The notes: generated by a model from the sequence alone, not told the origin. Counted from the stretch's first letter, positions 17,640-27,373 are shown. The stretch is 64,000 bases of DNA from SAR116 cluster bacterium AG-447-C21 (GCA_003212315.1 QCQB01000003.1:62001-126000); one strand, 5' to 3'. Numbers and translations are program-made.

Positions 17640-18781
17640 GAAGGCTGATGCCACCAAGAGCCGTTTAATACGATACCCTTTAAAGTAAATTTTTTATCTC
17701 CTACCCGAGTTTCTCCAAGTGAATCAACATAGGTTGTCTTTGCATTCTCAATTTCTATTATTGTTGCATCGCCAATACTTCCTGGGGATAAGGTTCCCAG
17801 GTCTGTACGTTGGATCGCCTTTGCGGGACCTGTGGTGCTTGCTGCTATTATATCTTTCAATTCCATTCCAAGATGCATGAATTTTGAGAGGGTTACCAAT
17901 TGATCATATGCGGGACCTTTAATGCTCAAGGAATGAACATCACTCGAAATCGCGTCTGGTAAGAAGCCAACATCCAGCATTGTTTCCGCTGTCGCAAAAC
18001 CGAAAGAACCCACGCCATGTCCAATGTCAAATATAACTCCGCGCTCGCGTGCTTCCATTATTTCTTCTTTTATTTTTCCATTACCTTGAGTAGGAGCGCC
18101 AGGAAAAGGTCTAAAGCAATGAGTTAGTATATCCCCAGGTCTAAGACGATTTACCACATCTTTCGTATTGGGAGGAGGCCAGTCGAGGTGACACATGACG
18201 GGTAAATCAGCTTCTTCAGCAACTTCAAGTGCAATATCTAATGGGGCATGTCCCATCGAACCGCTTGCTTTAGCCCCAACCCTTACTTTGATCCCAACAA
18301 GAAAATCTTTATGAAGTTTAGCGACGTTGAGGCAGGCGCGGGGGTGGAGCAATCTAAGGTCTTCTGATTCTCCAACCATCACTGTATCACTAAAAGCAAA
18401 GATTCCGGCAAACGATATATTTAAATATGCTAATATTCTTGGCTCACATGGTTCGATTATATGTGCTCTAAAGCCTGCAAAGTTTCCGGCACCTGCTGTT
18501 CCAGCATCAACCATTGTTGTCGTTCCACAACGTTGCGCATAGTCTGTTGGATCTACCCCTATTGAGGTTCCTCCCCAATAAATGTGGGTGTGTAAATCGA
18601 TTAATCCGGGTGTCACTAGGTTTCCTGATACGTCCCGAATATGGGTTGCCTGCTTTTTATCTAATGTTTCGGAGATTTCCAGCACTCTGCCATTTTTGAA
18701 AGCTATATCTGCAACGGAATCAATATTCTGAGAGGGGTCCAGTATACGGCCTTTAGTTAATAAGAGGTCATATTTGGCCAC
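17636..18781 (-). CDS. Amidohydrolase/deacetylase-family metallohydrolase
   Basis: Predicted metal-dependent hydrolase of the dihydroorotase-like amidohydrolase superfamily (COG3964-type), 381 aa. Visible features are the metal-binding DLHTHIYWGG (about 61), a GIKVRVGAKA segment with a lysine that could be carbamylated, PVMCHLDWPP, LTHCFRPF and the late SSDVHSLSIKGPAYDQ aspartate/histidine region. It ends in the beta-barrel part (GSIGDATIIEIE). The substrate is unknown; relatives act on N-acetylated or cyclic amides. The stop overlaps the convergent YrdC-family stop by four bases. Confidence 0.85.
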   Translation of the reverse strand: MAKYDLLLTKGRILDPSQNIDSVADIAFKNGRVLEISETLDKKQATHIRDVSGNLVTPGLIDLHTHIYWGGTSIGVDPTDYAQRCGTTTMVDAGTAGAGNFAGFRAHIIEPCEPRILAYLNISFAGIFAFSDTVMVGESEDLRLLHPRACLNVAKLHKDFLVGIKVRVGAKASGSMGHAPLDIALEVAEEADLPVMCHLDWPPPNTKDVVNRLRPGDILTHCFRPFPGAPTQGNGKIKEEIMEARERGVIFDIGHGVGSFGFATAETMLDVGFLPDAISSDVHSLSIKGPAYDQLVTLSKFMHLGMELKDIIAASTTGPAKAIQRTDLGTLSPGSIGDATIIEIENAKTTYVDSLGETRVGDKKFTLKGIVLNGSWWHQPS

Positions 18782-18912
18782 ACTAATCTCCTTAAACTAT
18801 ATTGGACAGCATATTTAATTCATAATGTTATTAATTGCTTTGGTAGTGTGTTTAGATAATAGGCGCATTGCAAAGAAAATATGATCGAAAAATATATTTT
18901 GGAAATAAGATA

Positions 18913-20052
18913 ATGACTTTTAAATCATTTGATCTTGAAAGATTACTTTCTGATTGGGAGCAAACGGTAGAGTTTAATTTTGCTGAGAGCGGGGTTCATC
19001 CAGTACCGTTGAAGAAATTACTAGAGTTCGCGGATGCTGATCTGAATGAGTTTCTGAATATACCGTTGAACTATCCTGAGGTAAATGGGGACCTTAAGTT
19101 AAGACAGCGCATTCAAGCACTTTATAATGGTGCTGGACTGGATAACGTCATCGTAACAGTGGGGGCATCTGAAGCTAATTATATACTCGCAAATACGCTT
19201 CTCGTGGAGGGTGATGAAGTAGCTGTAATGAGGCCGACTTACATGCAATTCAGTGGTGCCGCTTCTAATTTAGGGGCCAAGGTTAGAACATTTTCCCTGA
19301 ACGAAAATAAAGCTTGGGCATTGGATATTGAAGAATTGCAAGAAGCAGTTACTCCCAATACGAAAGTCATAGCAGTGGTAAACCCAAACAATCCGACTGG
19401 TAAGATATTATCCGAAAAAGAAATGGATGTCCTGATAGCTGCAGCCGAGAAGGTAAATGCATGGTTGATTGCAGACGAAGTTTATGGCGGGGCTGAAAGA
19501 GAGAAAACCCAACCGACGAGTTCATTTTATGGAAAATATAATAAGGTAATTATAGTAAACGGATTGAGCAAAGCGTATGGACTTCCCGGTCTTAGAATCG
19601 GATGGATTGTGGCGCCTGTTAATTTGATACAGGAATTGTGGAAGCGTCATGAGTATACCACAGTCAGTAGCTCTATGCTCGGAAATAGGCTTGGTGAAAT
19701 GGCGCTACGACCTCATGTTAGAAGACAGTTGCTAGATCGAACCCGAAAATTGGTTGGGCAAGGATTTGATGTGCTGCAGCAAATTTTAGATGAGTATCCG
19801 GACGTTTATTCAGTTGTTCCTCCTGGGGCCTCTGCGCTCTCATTTGTTCGATACAATCTTCCAGTAAACTCCACCGAGTTAATCCATAGATTTAGAGAGG
19901 AAGAAAATATTCTGGTTGTACCCGGGGACTGCTTTGATTTTGACCACCATCTTCGTATCAGCTCGGCTTTACCCAAAGAATATGTTCATGAGGGTTTAAG
20001 CAGGATGAATGATGTTATAAAAAAATATTATCTCGATAAAGACATTTATTAG
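18913..20052 (+). CDS. Class I/II PLP-dependent aminotransferase
   Basis: Fold-type I aminotransferase, 379 aa from the chosen ATG. The cofactor-binding sequence is NPNNPTGK and the PLP lysine lies in VNGLSKAYGLPGLRIGW. The substrate is unknown; the sequence is not close to any family I can name. The ORF track begins at a TTG 15 codons upstream. I prefer the ATG at 18913, with GGAAATAAG just before it and a family-like N-terminus. It diverges from the amidohydrolase across 131 bases, and the pair may act on the same N-substituted amino compound. Confidence 0.82.
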   Translation: MTFKSFDLERLLSDWEQTVEFNFAESGVHPVPLKKLLEFADADLNEFLNIPLNYPEVNGDLKLRQRIQALYNGAGLDNVIVTVGASEANYILANTLLVEGDEVAVMRPTYMQFSGAASNLGAKVRTFSLNENKAWALDIEELQEAVTPNTKVIAVVNPNNPTGKILSEKEMDVLIAAAEKVNAWLIADEVYGGAEREKTQPTSSFYGKYNKVIIVNGLSKAYGLPGLRIGWIVAPVNLIQELWKRHEYTTVSSSMLGNRLGEMALRPHVRRQLLDRTRKLVGQGFDVLQQILDEYPDVYSVVPPGASALSFVRYNLPVNSTELIHRFREEENILVVPGDCFDFDHHLRISSALPKEYVHEGLSRMNDVIKKYYLDKDIY

Positions 20053-20083
20053 AGCGTCGTTTTAAGTTGGGTCGCTTGCTAAA

Positions 20084-20761
20084 TCAAATGAGATCCGCTG
20101 GAGCTTGCAATGGTTTACAGTCTGAAGCTAATGAAATTTCGGCCTCCGTTCGAGTATTTAACTCTTCGGCAGTTATCGATTCGAGCAATTCTATTGCAAT
20201 AAACCCCTGATTAGTGACGTCTACCACGGCTATATCGGTATAGATTCGATTTACACACTTTCGTGCTGTTAACGGGAGGTTGCAATAGTTTAGCAATCGG
20301 GGGCTGCCATCTTTTGTATTGTATTGCATCATCGTCCATGTTGATTTTGCTCCAACTGCAAGATCCATGGCGCCGCCTACTAATGGTCCTTTATCTGGAA
20401 TTTTTGAATCCCAGTTGGCAAGATCACCTGAGATGCTAACCTCGAAGGCTCCTAATATTGTGATATCAATATGACCTCCTCTTATCATTGCAAAAGAATT
20501 TGCTGAATCAAAAAGACTGGCGCCATCTCTAAGAGTAACTTTTCGACTCCCTGCGTCCACGAGGTTTGGATTGATGTTAAGTTCACTGGCTTCTGGTCCA
20601 ACACCTAAGATTCCATTTTCGGATTGCAGAAAAACATCGCGATCGGAAGGAATATAATTGGAAACCAGCACGGGCATTCCCAGCCCTAAATTTACAACAT
20701 TACCATCAGGAATATCCTGTGCTGCTCTCCATGCTATTTGATTTCGATTAAGCGGTTTCAA
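20084..20761 (-). CDS. 3-oxoacid CoA-transferase subunit B
   Basis: Beta subunit of a family I CoA-transferase (SCOT/PcaJ type), 225 aa. It carries the catalytic glutamate E48 in LQSENGILGVGP, the NLGLGMP segment near residue 24, and MIRGGHIDITILGAFEVS. It transfers CoA between a short-chain oxoacid and a donor such as succinyl-CoA. Its start overlaps the subunit A stop by four bases, ensuring coupled synthesis. It lies downstream of the LLM oxidoreductase in the same minus-strand unit. Confidence 0.88.
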   Translation of the reverse strand: MKPLNRNQIAWRAAQDIPDGNVVNLGLGMPVLVSNYIPSDRDVFLQSENGILGVGPEASELNINPNLVDAGSRKVTLRDGASLFDSANSFAMIRGGHIDITILGAFEVSISGDLANWDSKIPDKGPLVGGAMDLAVGAKSTWTMMQYNTKDGSPRLLNYCNLPLTARKCVNRIYTDIAVVDVTNQGFIAIELLESITAEELNTRTEAEISLASDCKPLQAPADLI

Positions 20762-21435
20762 ACTTCTCTTCCAGTGGCTATTACATGATTGACATAGACG
20801 CTGGGTAGGTGCACGTCTGTTGTAGGAAGAGCTTCATCGATTGCTTCGCGAACTTCGGCGATAGTAACTTCGCAAGCGGTTGCCATAGCAGGCGCAAAAT
20901 TCATTTGTGTGGTATTGAAATTTATGTTTCCAAATCTGTCAGCTCGATCGCCACGTATCAAAGCAAAATCACCAGTGATTGCCTCTTCAAGAACGCAATT
21001 TTTGCCGTTTATTTTACGGGTTTCTTTTCCTGTGGCTAAATCTGTTCCATATCCTGTAGGTGAATAAAAAGCGGGTATTCCGGCGCCGCCTGCACGAATT
21101 CGTTCTGCAAAATTTCCCTGCGGCACGCATTCAAGTTCAATTGACCCGTCTCTCCATTGTTCTTCGAAAGGTGATAATTCTTTTCCACGGCCTCTTGCTG
21201 CGGTGACTATTACTTTTCTTACCATTTTGGCTTCTATCAACGAATGAGTCAGCGAGTACGGATGGGTGGCGGAATTAGCCACAAGTGTAAGCTCTTTTGG
21301 TTCGGCATCTCTTAATATTTCTAATAAAAAATTTGGAAAACCTGCACCGCCAAACCCGGATACCATAATAACAGCACCATCAAATATTTTAGATATTACC
21401 TCTTTCGCAGTTTCTATTCGTTTATCGATCGCCAT
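20758..21435 (-). CDS. 3-oxoacid CoA-transferase subunit A
   Basis: Alpha subunit partner of the previous gene, 225 aa. It shows the glycine-rich SGFGGAGFPNFLLEIL motif near residue 25, a VPQGNFAERIRAGGAGIPAFYSPTG substrate region (quoted in part) and RADRFGNINFN. The pairing and 4-base overlap with subunit B are standard for this enzyme. The likely substrates are acetoacetate, 3-oxoadipate or a related oxoacid; sequence alone does not decide. The LLM oxidoreductase ends 6 bases upstream, so the three genes form one unit. Confidence 0.88.
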   Translation of the reverse strand: MAIDKRIETAKEVISKIFDGAVIMVSGFGGAGFPNFLLEILRDAEPKELTLVANSATHPYSLTHSLIEAKMVRKVIVTAARGRGKELSPFEEQWRDGSIELECVPQGNFAERIRAGGAGIPAFYSPTGYGTDLATGKETRKINGKNCVLEEAITGDFALIRGDRADRFGNINFNTTQMNFAPAMATACEVTIAEVREAIDEALPTTDVHLPSVYVNHVIATGREV

Positions 21436-21441
21436 TATTTG

Positions 21442-22437
21442 TCAATCTTCAGCGCAAGCTTTAATTGCGTCCATAAATACTTTTTGAGCCCCAGGGCCGC
21501 GTGCAAATGGGCTTATAATAGGGAGTTGTATGCCGGAGTCGCGGTAGGCTTCTATTTTGTCCCTACATTGTGATGGTGTTCCAGCTACCCCAGTCGCATC
21601 GACGATAGCGTCCGTGACACCTTTGTTTGCTGCTTCCATATCTCCCCTTTTGAAGGCAGCTGCAATATCTGCCGCTTCTTGTTCGAAACCATGCGATGCT
21701 ATCAATCTATTATAACGTGGGAAAAAGCCAATATACATAGCGAGCCCAGGACGCATGAGATCCATTGCTTCGGCACGCGTCGCGGCAACAGCTGTTGGTA
21801 ATAGCGAGGTGATTTCAACGTCCGATGAGTTTCTTCCTGCAACAGCGGCACCCACAGCAAGATTTTCACGAATATCCGCAGCGGTTTTTAAAGTGCTTCG
21901 CGTCAGAATAATACCATCTGCAATTTCTCCACATATTGCTGTCATTTTTGGAAATAATCCAGCGAGATAAATTGGTAGCTTCTTTCTATTAGGTTCAAAC
22001 CACAAATCAAAATTCTCAATTTTTATTGTTTCCCCATTAAAATTAACAGAGCCTTTTTCCAGTAATTCCCGTATCACATGAACTGTTTCTCTGACACGGA
22101 GCATCGGTTTTCCAAATTCAATTCCATGTTCAGGTACGACCTGCACTCGGTGACTGGATCCTAACCCAAGTATAAAACGACCTCCCGACAACTGGTCCAC
22201 GGTCGCTGCTGCCATGGCGATTGTTGGAGGCGATCTCACAAAAACACTGCTGATAGCGGTTCCTAACTTTATCGTGGAGGTAGTGACAGCGCATCCCGAT
22301 AAAACCGAGAACTGATCTCCACCATGCCCTTCAGCAACCCATGCGGATTCATAACCCAGTTCTTCCGCCAGTTTCACACATTCGACTATTTGGGAAGCGT
22401 TTGGCCCACCAGAAAAACCCACAGCAATTCGTTTCAT
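21442..22437 (-). CDS. LLM-class flavin-dependent oxidoreductase
   Basis: A luciferase-like TIM-barrel protein (331 aa) of the F420/FMN-dependent group. Typical features are ESAWVAEGHGGDQF near the start, LGTAISSVFVRSPPTIAMAAATVDQLSGGRFILGLGSS (in segments) and the C-terminal GTPSQCRDKIEAYRDSG. It resembles the MER/F420-like branch more than the two-component monooxygenase branch. The reaction is unknown; context suggests a catabolic oxidoreduction feeding the CoA-transferase. Confidence 0.85.
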   Translation of the reverse strand: MKRIAVGFSGGPNASQIVECVKLAEELGYESAWVAEGHGGDQFSVLSGCAVTTSTIKLGTAISSVFVRSPPTIAMAAATVDQLSGGRFILGLGSSHRVQVVPEHGIEFGKPMLRVRETVHVIRELLEKGSVNFNGETIKIENFDLWFEPNRKKLPIYLAGLFPKMTAICGEIADGIILTRSTLKTAADIRENLAVGAAVAGRNSSDVEITSLLPTAVAATRAEAMDLMRPGLAMYIGFFPRYNRLIASHGFEQEAADIAAAFKRGDMEAANKGVTDAIVDATGVAGTPSQCRDKIEAYRDSGIQLPIISPFARGPGAQKVFMDAIKACAED

Positions 22438-22527
22438 TTAATGCCTTCCGTAAGATAGTACTTATTATACAAGTTAATTATAGTTATTATATTTCTTCTT
22501 TTCAGAATAGATAAACCCTAAAACTAT

Positions 22528-23253
22528 CTAACTAAGTATAGTTTCTAACTCGGTAAAATCTTTTACGATTAGGTCTGGTTGGTGAGGACTTTCCCCAAAT
22601 GGCCGCTTCCTTCTATCTATGAAAACAGTTCTGAAACCCCACGCTTTTGCCCCTATACAATCAAAGGCATGATTAGCTACAAAAAGTATGTTAGACCGTT
22701 CTATATCTTCAAATTTGGTTGCTATTATCTCCTCTGCTTTAGCATAGGTTCTTTTATCAGGCTTGAAGGCTCCAGCCTCTTGTACCGAGATTGTCAGGTC
22801 AAATTTAAAACCAATATATTGTTTTGCTCGTTCCAACATGTCTCTGTCACCGTTTGAGAGTATTGATAACCGGTAATGTTTATGAAGTTGTTGCAGACTT
22901 TTTAAGACATCAGGAAATGGTTTTAGTTCTTCAATTCCTGAGACAAGCCATTCTACTTCGGATTGAGAGTAAGGAATATTTGCTCTGGTAAGAACTTGGC
23001 TCACTGCTCTGTGCCCAATTTGTCTGTATGGAGTATGTCCTCTATCGACGAGGGCATCAATCATAGAGTCTTCAAAATGAGTGCGCCGCCACCAGGTCAC
23101 AAACTGATGAGGATTTCCAGTCCATCCTTTATCTTTAAGAAATGGTGTCACTAATTCAGTAAGTCCTGTCTGCATATCAACAATTGTGCCATATTGATCG
23201 AACGTTAAAATCTTTATTTCACGTTTCAAAATTTCGGTAATTGAAGTAGGCAT
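22528..23253 (-). CDS. HAD-superfamily hydrolase, haloacid dehalogenase type II-like
   Basis: A 241 aa HAD phosphatase-fold protein. Motif I is LTFDQYGTIVD with the nucleophile aspartate, motif II is SILSNGDRD, motif III is the lysine in AFKPDKRTY, and motif IV region is FVANHAFDCIGAKAWGF, like (S)-2-haloacid dehalogenases. The TWWRRTHFED segment supplies the arginine that binds the substrate carboxylate in that family. Motif I (DQYGTI) deviates from the usual DAYGTL. Dehalogenation is possible but not proven; phosphatase activity is the alternative. Confidence 0.78.
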   Translation of the reverse strand: MPTSITEILKREIKILTFDQYGTIVDMQTGLTELVTPFLKDKGWTGNPHQFVTWWRRTHFEDSMIDALVDRGHTPYRQIGHRAVSQVLTRANIPYSQSEVEWLVSGIEELKPFPDVLKSLQQLHKHYRLSILSNGDRDMLERAKQYIGFKFDLTISVQEAGAFKPDKRTYAKAEEIIATKFEDIERSNILFVANHAFDCIGAKAWGFRTVFIDRRKRPFGESPHQPDLIVKDFTELETILS

Positions 23254-23295
23254 CTTCAGTCCTTTGTGAATACAGGTAACATTAAAATAATAGAT

Positions 23296-24459
23296 TTATT
23301 TGGCGTTGGTCTTATCGAAAAACCTAAGCAATAATTTGGAGGTTTCATCAGGTTGTTCCTGCTGTACCCAATGTCCTGCTCCTGGGATAAGATGAAAATC
23401 ATTCATATCGGTAAAAACCTTATCTTGCATACGTTCCGCGGCACCAGGTCGTTGAAAAACTCCCCAGTCGCTGCTGCCAGAGATAAAGCAAGATGGTATA
23501 TCTATTGTTTTACCCGAAAATATTTCAAGCTCTTTAGTATCGAAACCGGTTGTGCCACGCCGATACCAGTTTAACCCACCTTGAAAACCATTTCTCGTAT
23601 ACTCGTCTACGTAAATAGCTAGTTCATGATCTGTCAACCAGGAGTTCGCATCTATCTCAGCATGACTTGGCATTTCCTTTCCGACTGCTTGCGGCATCGT
23701 ATCGTCAAGGTCCATTATGTAATAAGTAGGCATCTTCTCTAGTTCGCTGGCGACCCAAGCTTGTAGTTTATGTGGTTTATTAGCCTTCCAGTCGGCACTT
23801 TTGTGATGATAATATGCCCTGAGAAATTTATGGATACCCTGTGGACATTGCGTCATGTCGGAATTAGCTGGTTCTGTCGAATAATACCAATGATAGTGTT
23901 TTCGGGGGCGAGCGAGTTCTCGCATCGATTGATGGATGTCAATGTGGTTTTTTGAGTTAGGCACTTCAGTATCTTTTTCTGAAGATATTTTAGGTGGTCC
24001 ATCAAAAGGTGCACTCATTAGAACGCACCGATTAAAAATATCAGGGCGAACAAGCGCACACCATGCTGCAACCGATGCGCCATAATCATGCCCCACAACG
24101 CCCGTAATTTTTTCGTATCCCAATGCATTGATCAAGCCTATGGCGTCTCGAACCGTATTCAACAAATTGAATGGAGTAAGATCACTGTCATAACCAACTG
24201 GACCCCAACCTAGTGTTCGTCCGTATCCCCTCAGGTCAGGGGCTATGACGTGGAAACCTGCTGCGGCGAGTGTCGGTATTATCTTCCGCCAGCTGTAGGC
24301 TAATTCAGGAAAACCGTGAAGCAGTAATATGACAGGTTTATTTGAGCCCTCGTATCCTGCCTCTAACACATGCATTAAAAGTCCATTGGTATTATCTATG
24401 AATCGTGATCGCACACCAACTGGAAGCACTGAGGTGTCATATGAGATTTGTAAGGTCAT
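23296..24459 (-). CDS. Alpha/beta hydrolase, epoxide-hydrolase-like
   Basis: A 387 aa alpha/beta-hydrolase with the oxyanion motif HGFPE and the nucleophile aspartate D125 in VVGHDYGASVAAW, typical of epoxide hydrolases and haloalkane dehalogenases. The C-terminal catalytic histidine is in PGAGHWVQQEQP. A long cap domain spans about 150-290. Soluble epoxide hydrolase is the closest guess; dehalogenase and fluoroacetate-type hydrolase are alternatives. It follows the DegT gene at 24475 by 15 bases, so it may belong to the end of the glycan operon or begin the catabolic set. Confidence 0.82.
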   Translation of the reverse strand: MTLQISYDTSVLPVGVRSRFIDNTNGLLMHVLEAGYEGSNKPVILLLHGFPELAYSWRKIIPTLAAAGFHVIAPDLRGYGRTLGWGPVGYDSDLTPFNLLNTVRDAIGLINALGYEKITGVVGHDYGASVAAWCALVRPDIFNRCVLMSAPFDGPPKISSEKDTEVPNSKNHIDIHQSMRELARPRKHYHWYYSTEPANSDMTQCPQGIHKFLRAYYHHKSADWKANKPHKLQAWVASELEKMPTYYIMDLDDTMPQAVGKEMPSHAEIDANSWLTDHELAIYVDEYTRNGFQGGLNWYRRGTTGFDTKELEIFSGKTIDIPSCFISGSSDWGVFQRPGAAERMQDKVFTDMNDFHLIPGAGHWVQQEQPDETSKLLLRFFDKTNAK

Positions 24460-24474
24460 AGATATTCCAACTCA

Positions 24475-25635
24475 CTAATTTTTTTTTCGTATTTTATGAA
24501 TAGCATTTTTAATGGCATCAGCAATTCTAATTTCAAAGCCATCTGGCACATGTGGTGCAACTGGAAGCGAAATAGTTTGAGCAGATAGCCATTCTGCAAC
24601 AGGGAATTGTCCAGGCTTATAATCATATTTTTCCCTATAATAAGTCATTAATGGAACTGGGCCAGGATAATGAACTGAGGTGCCGATGTTTTGGGCGTTC
24701 AACTCTGCTACAATATTATCTCGATTTAAACTGCCATCTCGAGGCAATATCGCATTTAGGCAATAGCAAGAAGAACGAGCTTTGCCCTGTACCGGATCAA
24801 AAACGGTTATCTCGTCAATTTCCGATAAGGTATTTTTAAGGGCATTATAATTTGTTTCTCGGATCTTTAATTTATGGTCGAGTTTTGCTAGCTGGCAGAG
24901 ACCGACGGCTGCCTCAACTTCATTCATTCGGTAGTTATACCCCAGTACTGGGACATCATAAATACCCGGTTTTTTGCGCATTTGATGACTGTGATCGTAG
25001 CCGAATGCTTTTCTTTTTCTTACCGATTCTGCAAGCTCGGGATCGTTAGTTGTTACCATCCCGCCCTCAATGGTAGTCATATGTTTAATAGGGTAAAACG
25101 AGAAACAACCTACGTTACCAAGAGCGCCCGCTTTTGTTTCTCCATATAATGCATCTACAGCTAACGCTGCATCTTCTATTACGAACAGCTGATGTTTTTC
25201 TGCATCGGCATTTATTTTATCCATGTCACAAGGTAACCCTAGAAAATGGACCGCCATTATACTTTTAGTATTCTCGGTTATTTGGGTAGGGATTACGTCA
25301 GATGCAATATTGCCACTTTTAGGATCAACATCTACAAATATGGGTTTTGCTGAACAATATTCTACGGCATGAGCTGTCGCCACGTGCGTCATTGCGGGCA
25401 CTATCACTTCATCTCCCAGTCCAATTTGGCGCGAAAATAAGGATAAATGAAGACCGGATGTACCCGAAGAAACAGAAATAGCGTGATCAACTCCTATATG
25501 TTTTGCAAAGGCTTCTTCAAACTCGAGACACACAGACCCGTGGGCTAAAATTGGGCCTTTTAATACTTTGGTGACAGCATCAATCTCGTCTTGATCAAGC
25601 ATCGGTTGGCCAAAGGGTATGTTATGCGTTGGCAT
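24475..25635 (-). CDS. DegT/DnrJ/EryC1/StrS sugar aminotransferase
   Basis: PLP-dependent sugar aminotransferase (386 aa), usually acting on a keto-sugar nucleotide. It starts with the family IPFGQPMLDQDEIDAV and has SVSSGTSGLHLSL for cofactor phosphate binding. IEDAALAVDA follows, and the PLP lysine K184 lies in FSFYPIKHMTTIEGG. The C-terminal LPVAPHV region is typical. It is downstream of the Gfo/Idh oxidoreductase and the WecD-like acetyltransferase, which fits the oxidise-aminate-acetylate order seen for diamino or 4-amino sugars. Confidence 0.88.
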   Translation of the reverse strand: MPTHNIPFGQPMLDQDEIDAVTKVLKGPILAHGSVCLEFEEAFAKHIGVDHAISVSSGTSGLHLSLFSRQIGLGDEVIVPAMTHVATAHAVEYCSAKPIFVDVDPKSGNIASDVIPTQITENTKSIMAVHFLGLPCDMDKINADAEKHQLFVIEDAALAVDALYGETKAGALGNVGCFSFYPIKHMTTIEGGMVTTNDPELAESVRKRKAFGYDHSHQMRKKPGIYDVPVLGYNYRMNEVEAAVGLCQLAKLDHKLKIRETNYNALKNTLSEIDEITVFDPVQGKARSSCYCLNAILPRDGSLNRDNIVAELNAQNIGTSVHYPGPVPLMTYYREKYDYKPGQFPVAEWLSAQTISLPVAPHVPDGFEIRIADAIKNAIHKIRKKN

Positions 25636-25655
25636 ATTTATCTCTTATATAAATT

Positions 25656-26660
25656 TCAAATAAGGTAGGTCACTGGAACCGTTTTCTGGGCATCTAAAGA
25701 ATCGTAACATGCAAAACAGATATCCATTACTCGAAAAATATCGGTTACGGATATCGCGGGTTGTCTATCTTCTCGGATAGCGGACACAAAATCCGGTATC
25801 AGGTCAAATTTTTCAATTCCCGGATACGCTGTTGTGACAGTGGTTTCTTGATGCGGCTGATCTCCATTATATAATCTGGCATGTGGAATATCGTTAATGA
25901 AGGTTTGTTTGGTACCATATACATTTAACGCATGAATTTTCGGACGTTGTGGACCAAGATTTGACATAGATCTCCCTAAAGTTCCATTTTCAAATCTAAG
26001 TAAATTCATGATAATATCATCAAACTTGTATGATGTATCTCTAGTGAGCAGTTTATTTCCCATTCCGTTCACTTCAATGACTTCTTGACCTATCAGCCAG
26101 CGCATCAGATCGATCATGTGGATTCCTCCACCATAGGTTACACAATAGAAATCCATTTTACCCCGCCAACCTTCGGTTAATTTCCAAAGTATTTGGTGGA
26201 TGTAATCACCTTCTATAGCAACTATGTCTCCAAAATAGCCGTCATCAATCCAGGATTTGAGCTCTTTGAACCGGGGAGCCTGCCTCAAAATTAGATTGGA
26301 AGTTATTAAGCGTCCGCTATCTTGTTGAGCTCTCAGAAGTCGCTCAGAATCTGCTCTATTCAATGCTATTGGTTTTTCTATCATCACGTGTTTACCATGA
26401 TTAAAAGCGCTTATAGCTTGCTCAACATGATGGTCGTCGTAACTTGCAATGCTGACAATATCGATCTCAGGATTCTCTGTTATCATTCGATAATCAGAGT
26501 GTCGGCCAAAAATTTTATTCCTATCTCCTACATCTTTTAAAACCCTTGGATTAATATCGCATATATCGGTTACACTGATGGCGTCTAGTTGTTGATAACC
26601 TACGACATGCTGTTCCCCAACTCCTAGTCCAACGACGCCTACATTCAGGTTCTTCTTCAT
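25656..26660 (-). CDS. Gfo/Idh/MocA-family oxidoreductase
   Basis: NAD(P)-dependent sugar oxidoreductase of 334 aa from the chosen start. It has an N-terminal Rossmann domain (VGVVGLGVGEQH), the conserved EKP motif in HVMIEKPIAL (about 95), and a C-terminal beta-sheet domain with YGGGIHMIDLMRW containing the catalytic-type histidine/aspartate. WbpB and related enzymes of nucleotide-sugar pathways belong here. The ORF track starts ten codons earlier; the ATG at 26660 forms a TAATG overlap with the acetyltransferase stop, a strong sign of translational coupling. Confidence 0.85.
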   Translation of the reverse strand: MKKNLNVGVVGLGVGEQHVVGYQQLDAISVTDICDINPRVLKDVGDRNKIFGRHSDYRMITENPEIDIVSIASYDDHHVEQAISAFNHGKHVMIEKPIALNRADSERLLRAQQDSGRLITSNLILRQAPRFKELKSWIDDGYFGDIVAIEGDYIHQILWKLTEGWRGKMDFYCVTYGGGIHMIDLMRWLIGQEVIEVNGMGNKLLTRDTSYKFDDIIMNLLRFENGTLGRSMSNLGPQRPKIHALNVYGTKQTFINDIPHARLYNGDQPHQETTVTTAYPGIEKFDLIPDFVSAIREDRQPAISVTDIFRVMDICFACYDSLDAQKTVPVTYLI

Positions 26661-27373
26661 TAAATGGCTTCTATATTTTTTGGGGTCCAATGAAAAGTGA
26701 TTGCTTCATCTACTTTTTTAAACCCAGTTGATTTGTATAGCCTAATTGAGGCCTCGTTATTTAATTGGGTTCCTACTCTTATCGCTGAAACGCTGTTGGT
26801 ATAATGGGAAATAACAGCGTTTATCAATATTGTTCCTATTCCTTTTCCCTGAGCTTCAGTTGAGACCCCAACTAAATCAATGGTAGCTAAATTATCTTCT
26901 TGGAGACACGAAATAAATCCAACAATTTGATCCTCTAGTTGAATGACAAAATTTAAATCACTCCGCCCCAAAATATTATTTTGAGCCCATGCATATTTGC
27001 TTTGATCAGCGATTTTGTTATCAAGATATTGATCGGTATGATACCGGTCGTGGGTAAAACAGTTTTGAGCTATATTTGAGCAAGTGTATGCATCGTATGT
27101 CGAGGCTAGGCGAACGTTGGAGGGTACCTCCATCTCTTCATTTCCTCTAAAGGAGCGCTCAAAATAAATAAGATTTTCTATTTTACGGAATTGAGTATGC
27201 CGCATCGCATTCTCCCATTCCCGTGGGACACGAATTGCGACAAGCCCTGCATCTTTTGGTATGGAGTTGTCGAGTGCAGAGATATCTGAGTATTTTTCCA
27301 GATTAGCCCTGTAGACGGAAAAACCGAAAAGATCTGTATCGAACGTTTGTAAGGTCATGTTTACACTATTCAT
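26660..27373 (-). CDS. GNAT acetyltransferase, WecD-like
   Basis: A 237 aa N-acetyltransferase. The N-terminal part begins TFDTDLFGFSVYRANL, like the WecD/TDP-fucosamine acetyltransferase group. The C-terminal GNAT domain includes the acetyl-CoA binding segment EAQGKGIGTILI (motif A) and NEASIRLYKSTGFKKV (motif B). I infer that it acetylates the amino group installed by the DegT protein, since WecE/WecD pair this way. A second in-frame ATG at codon 6 is possible. Its stop overlaps the Gfo/Idh start. Confidence 0.8.
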   Translation of the reverse strand: MNSVNMTLQTFDTDLFGFSVYRANLEKYSDISALDNSIPKDAGLVAIRVPREWENAMRHTQFRKIENLIYFERSFRGNEEMEVPSNVRLASTYDAYTCSNIAQNCFTHDRYHTDQYLDNKIADQSKYAWAQNNILGRSDLNFVIQLEDQIVGFISCLQEDNLATIDLVGVSTEAQGKGIGTILINAVISHYTNSVSAIRVGTQLNNEASIRLYKSTGFKKVDEAITFHWTPKNIEAI

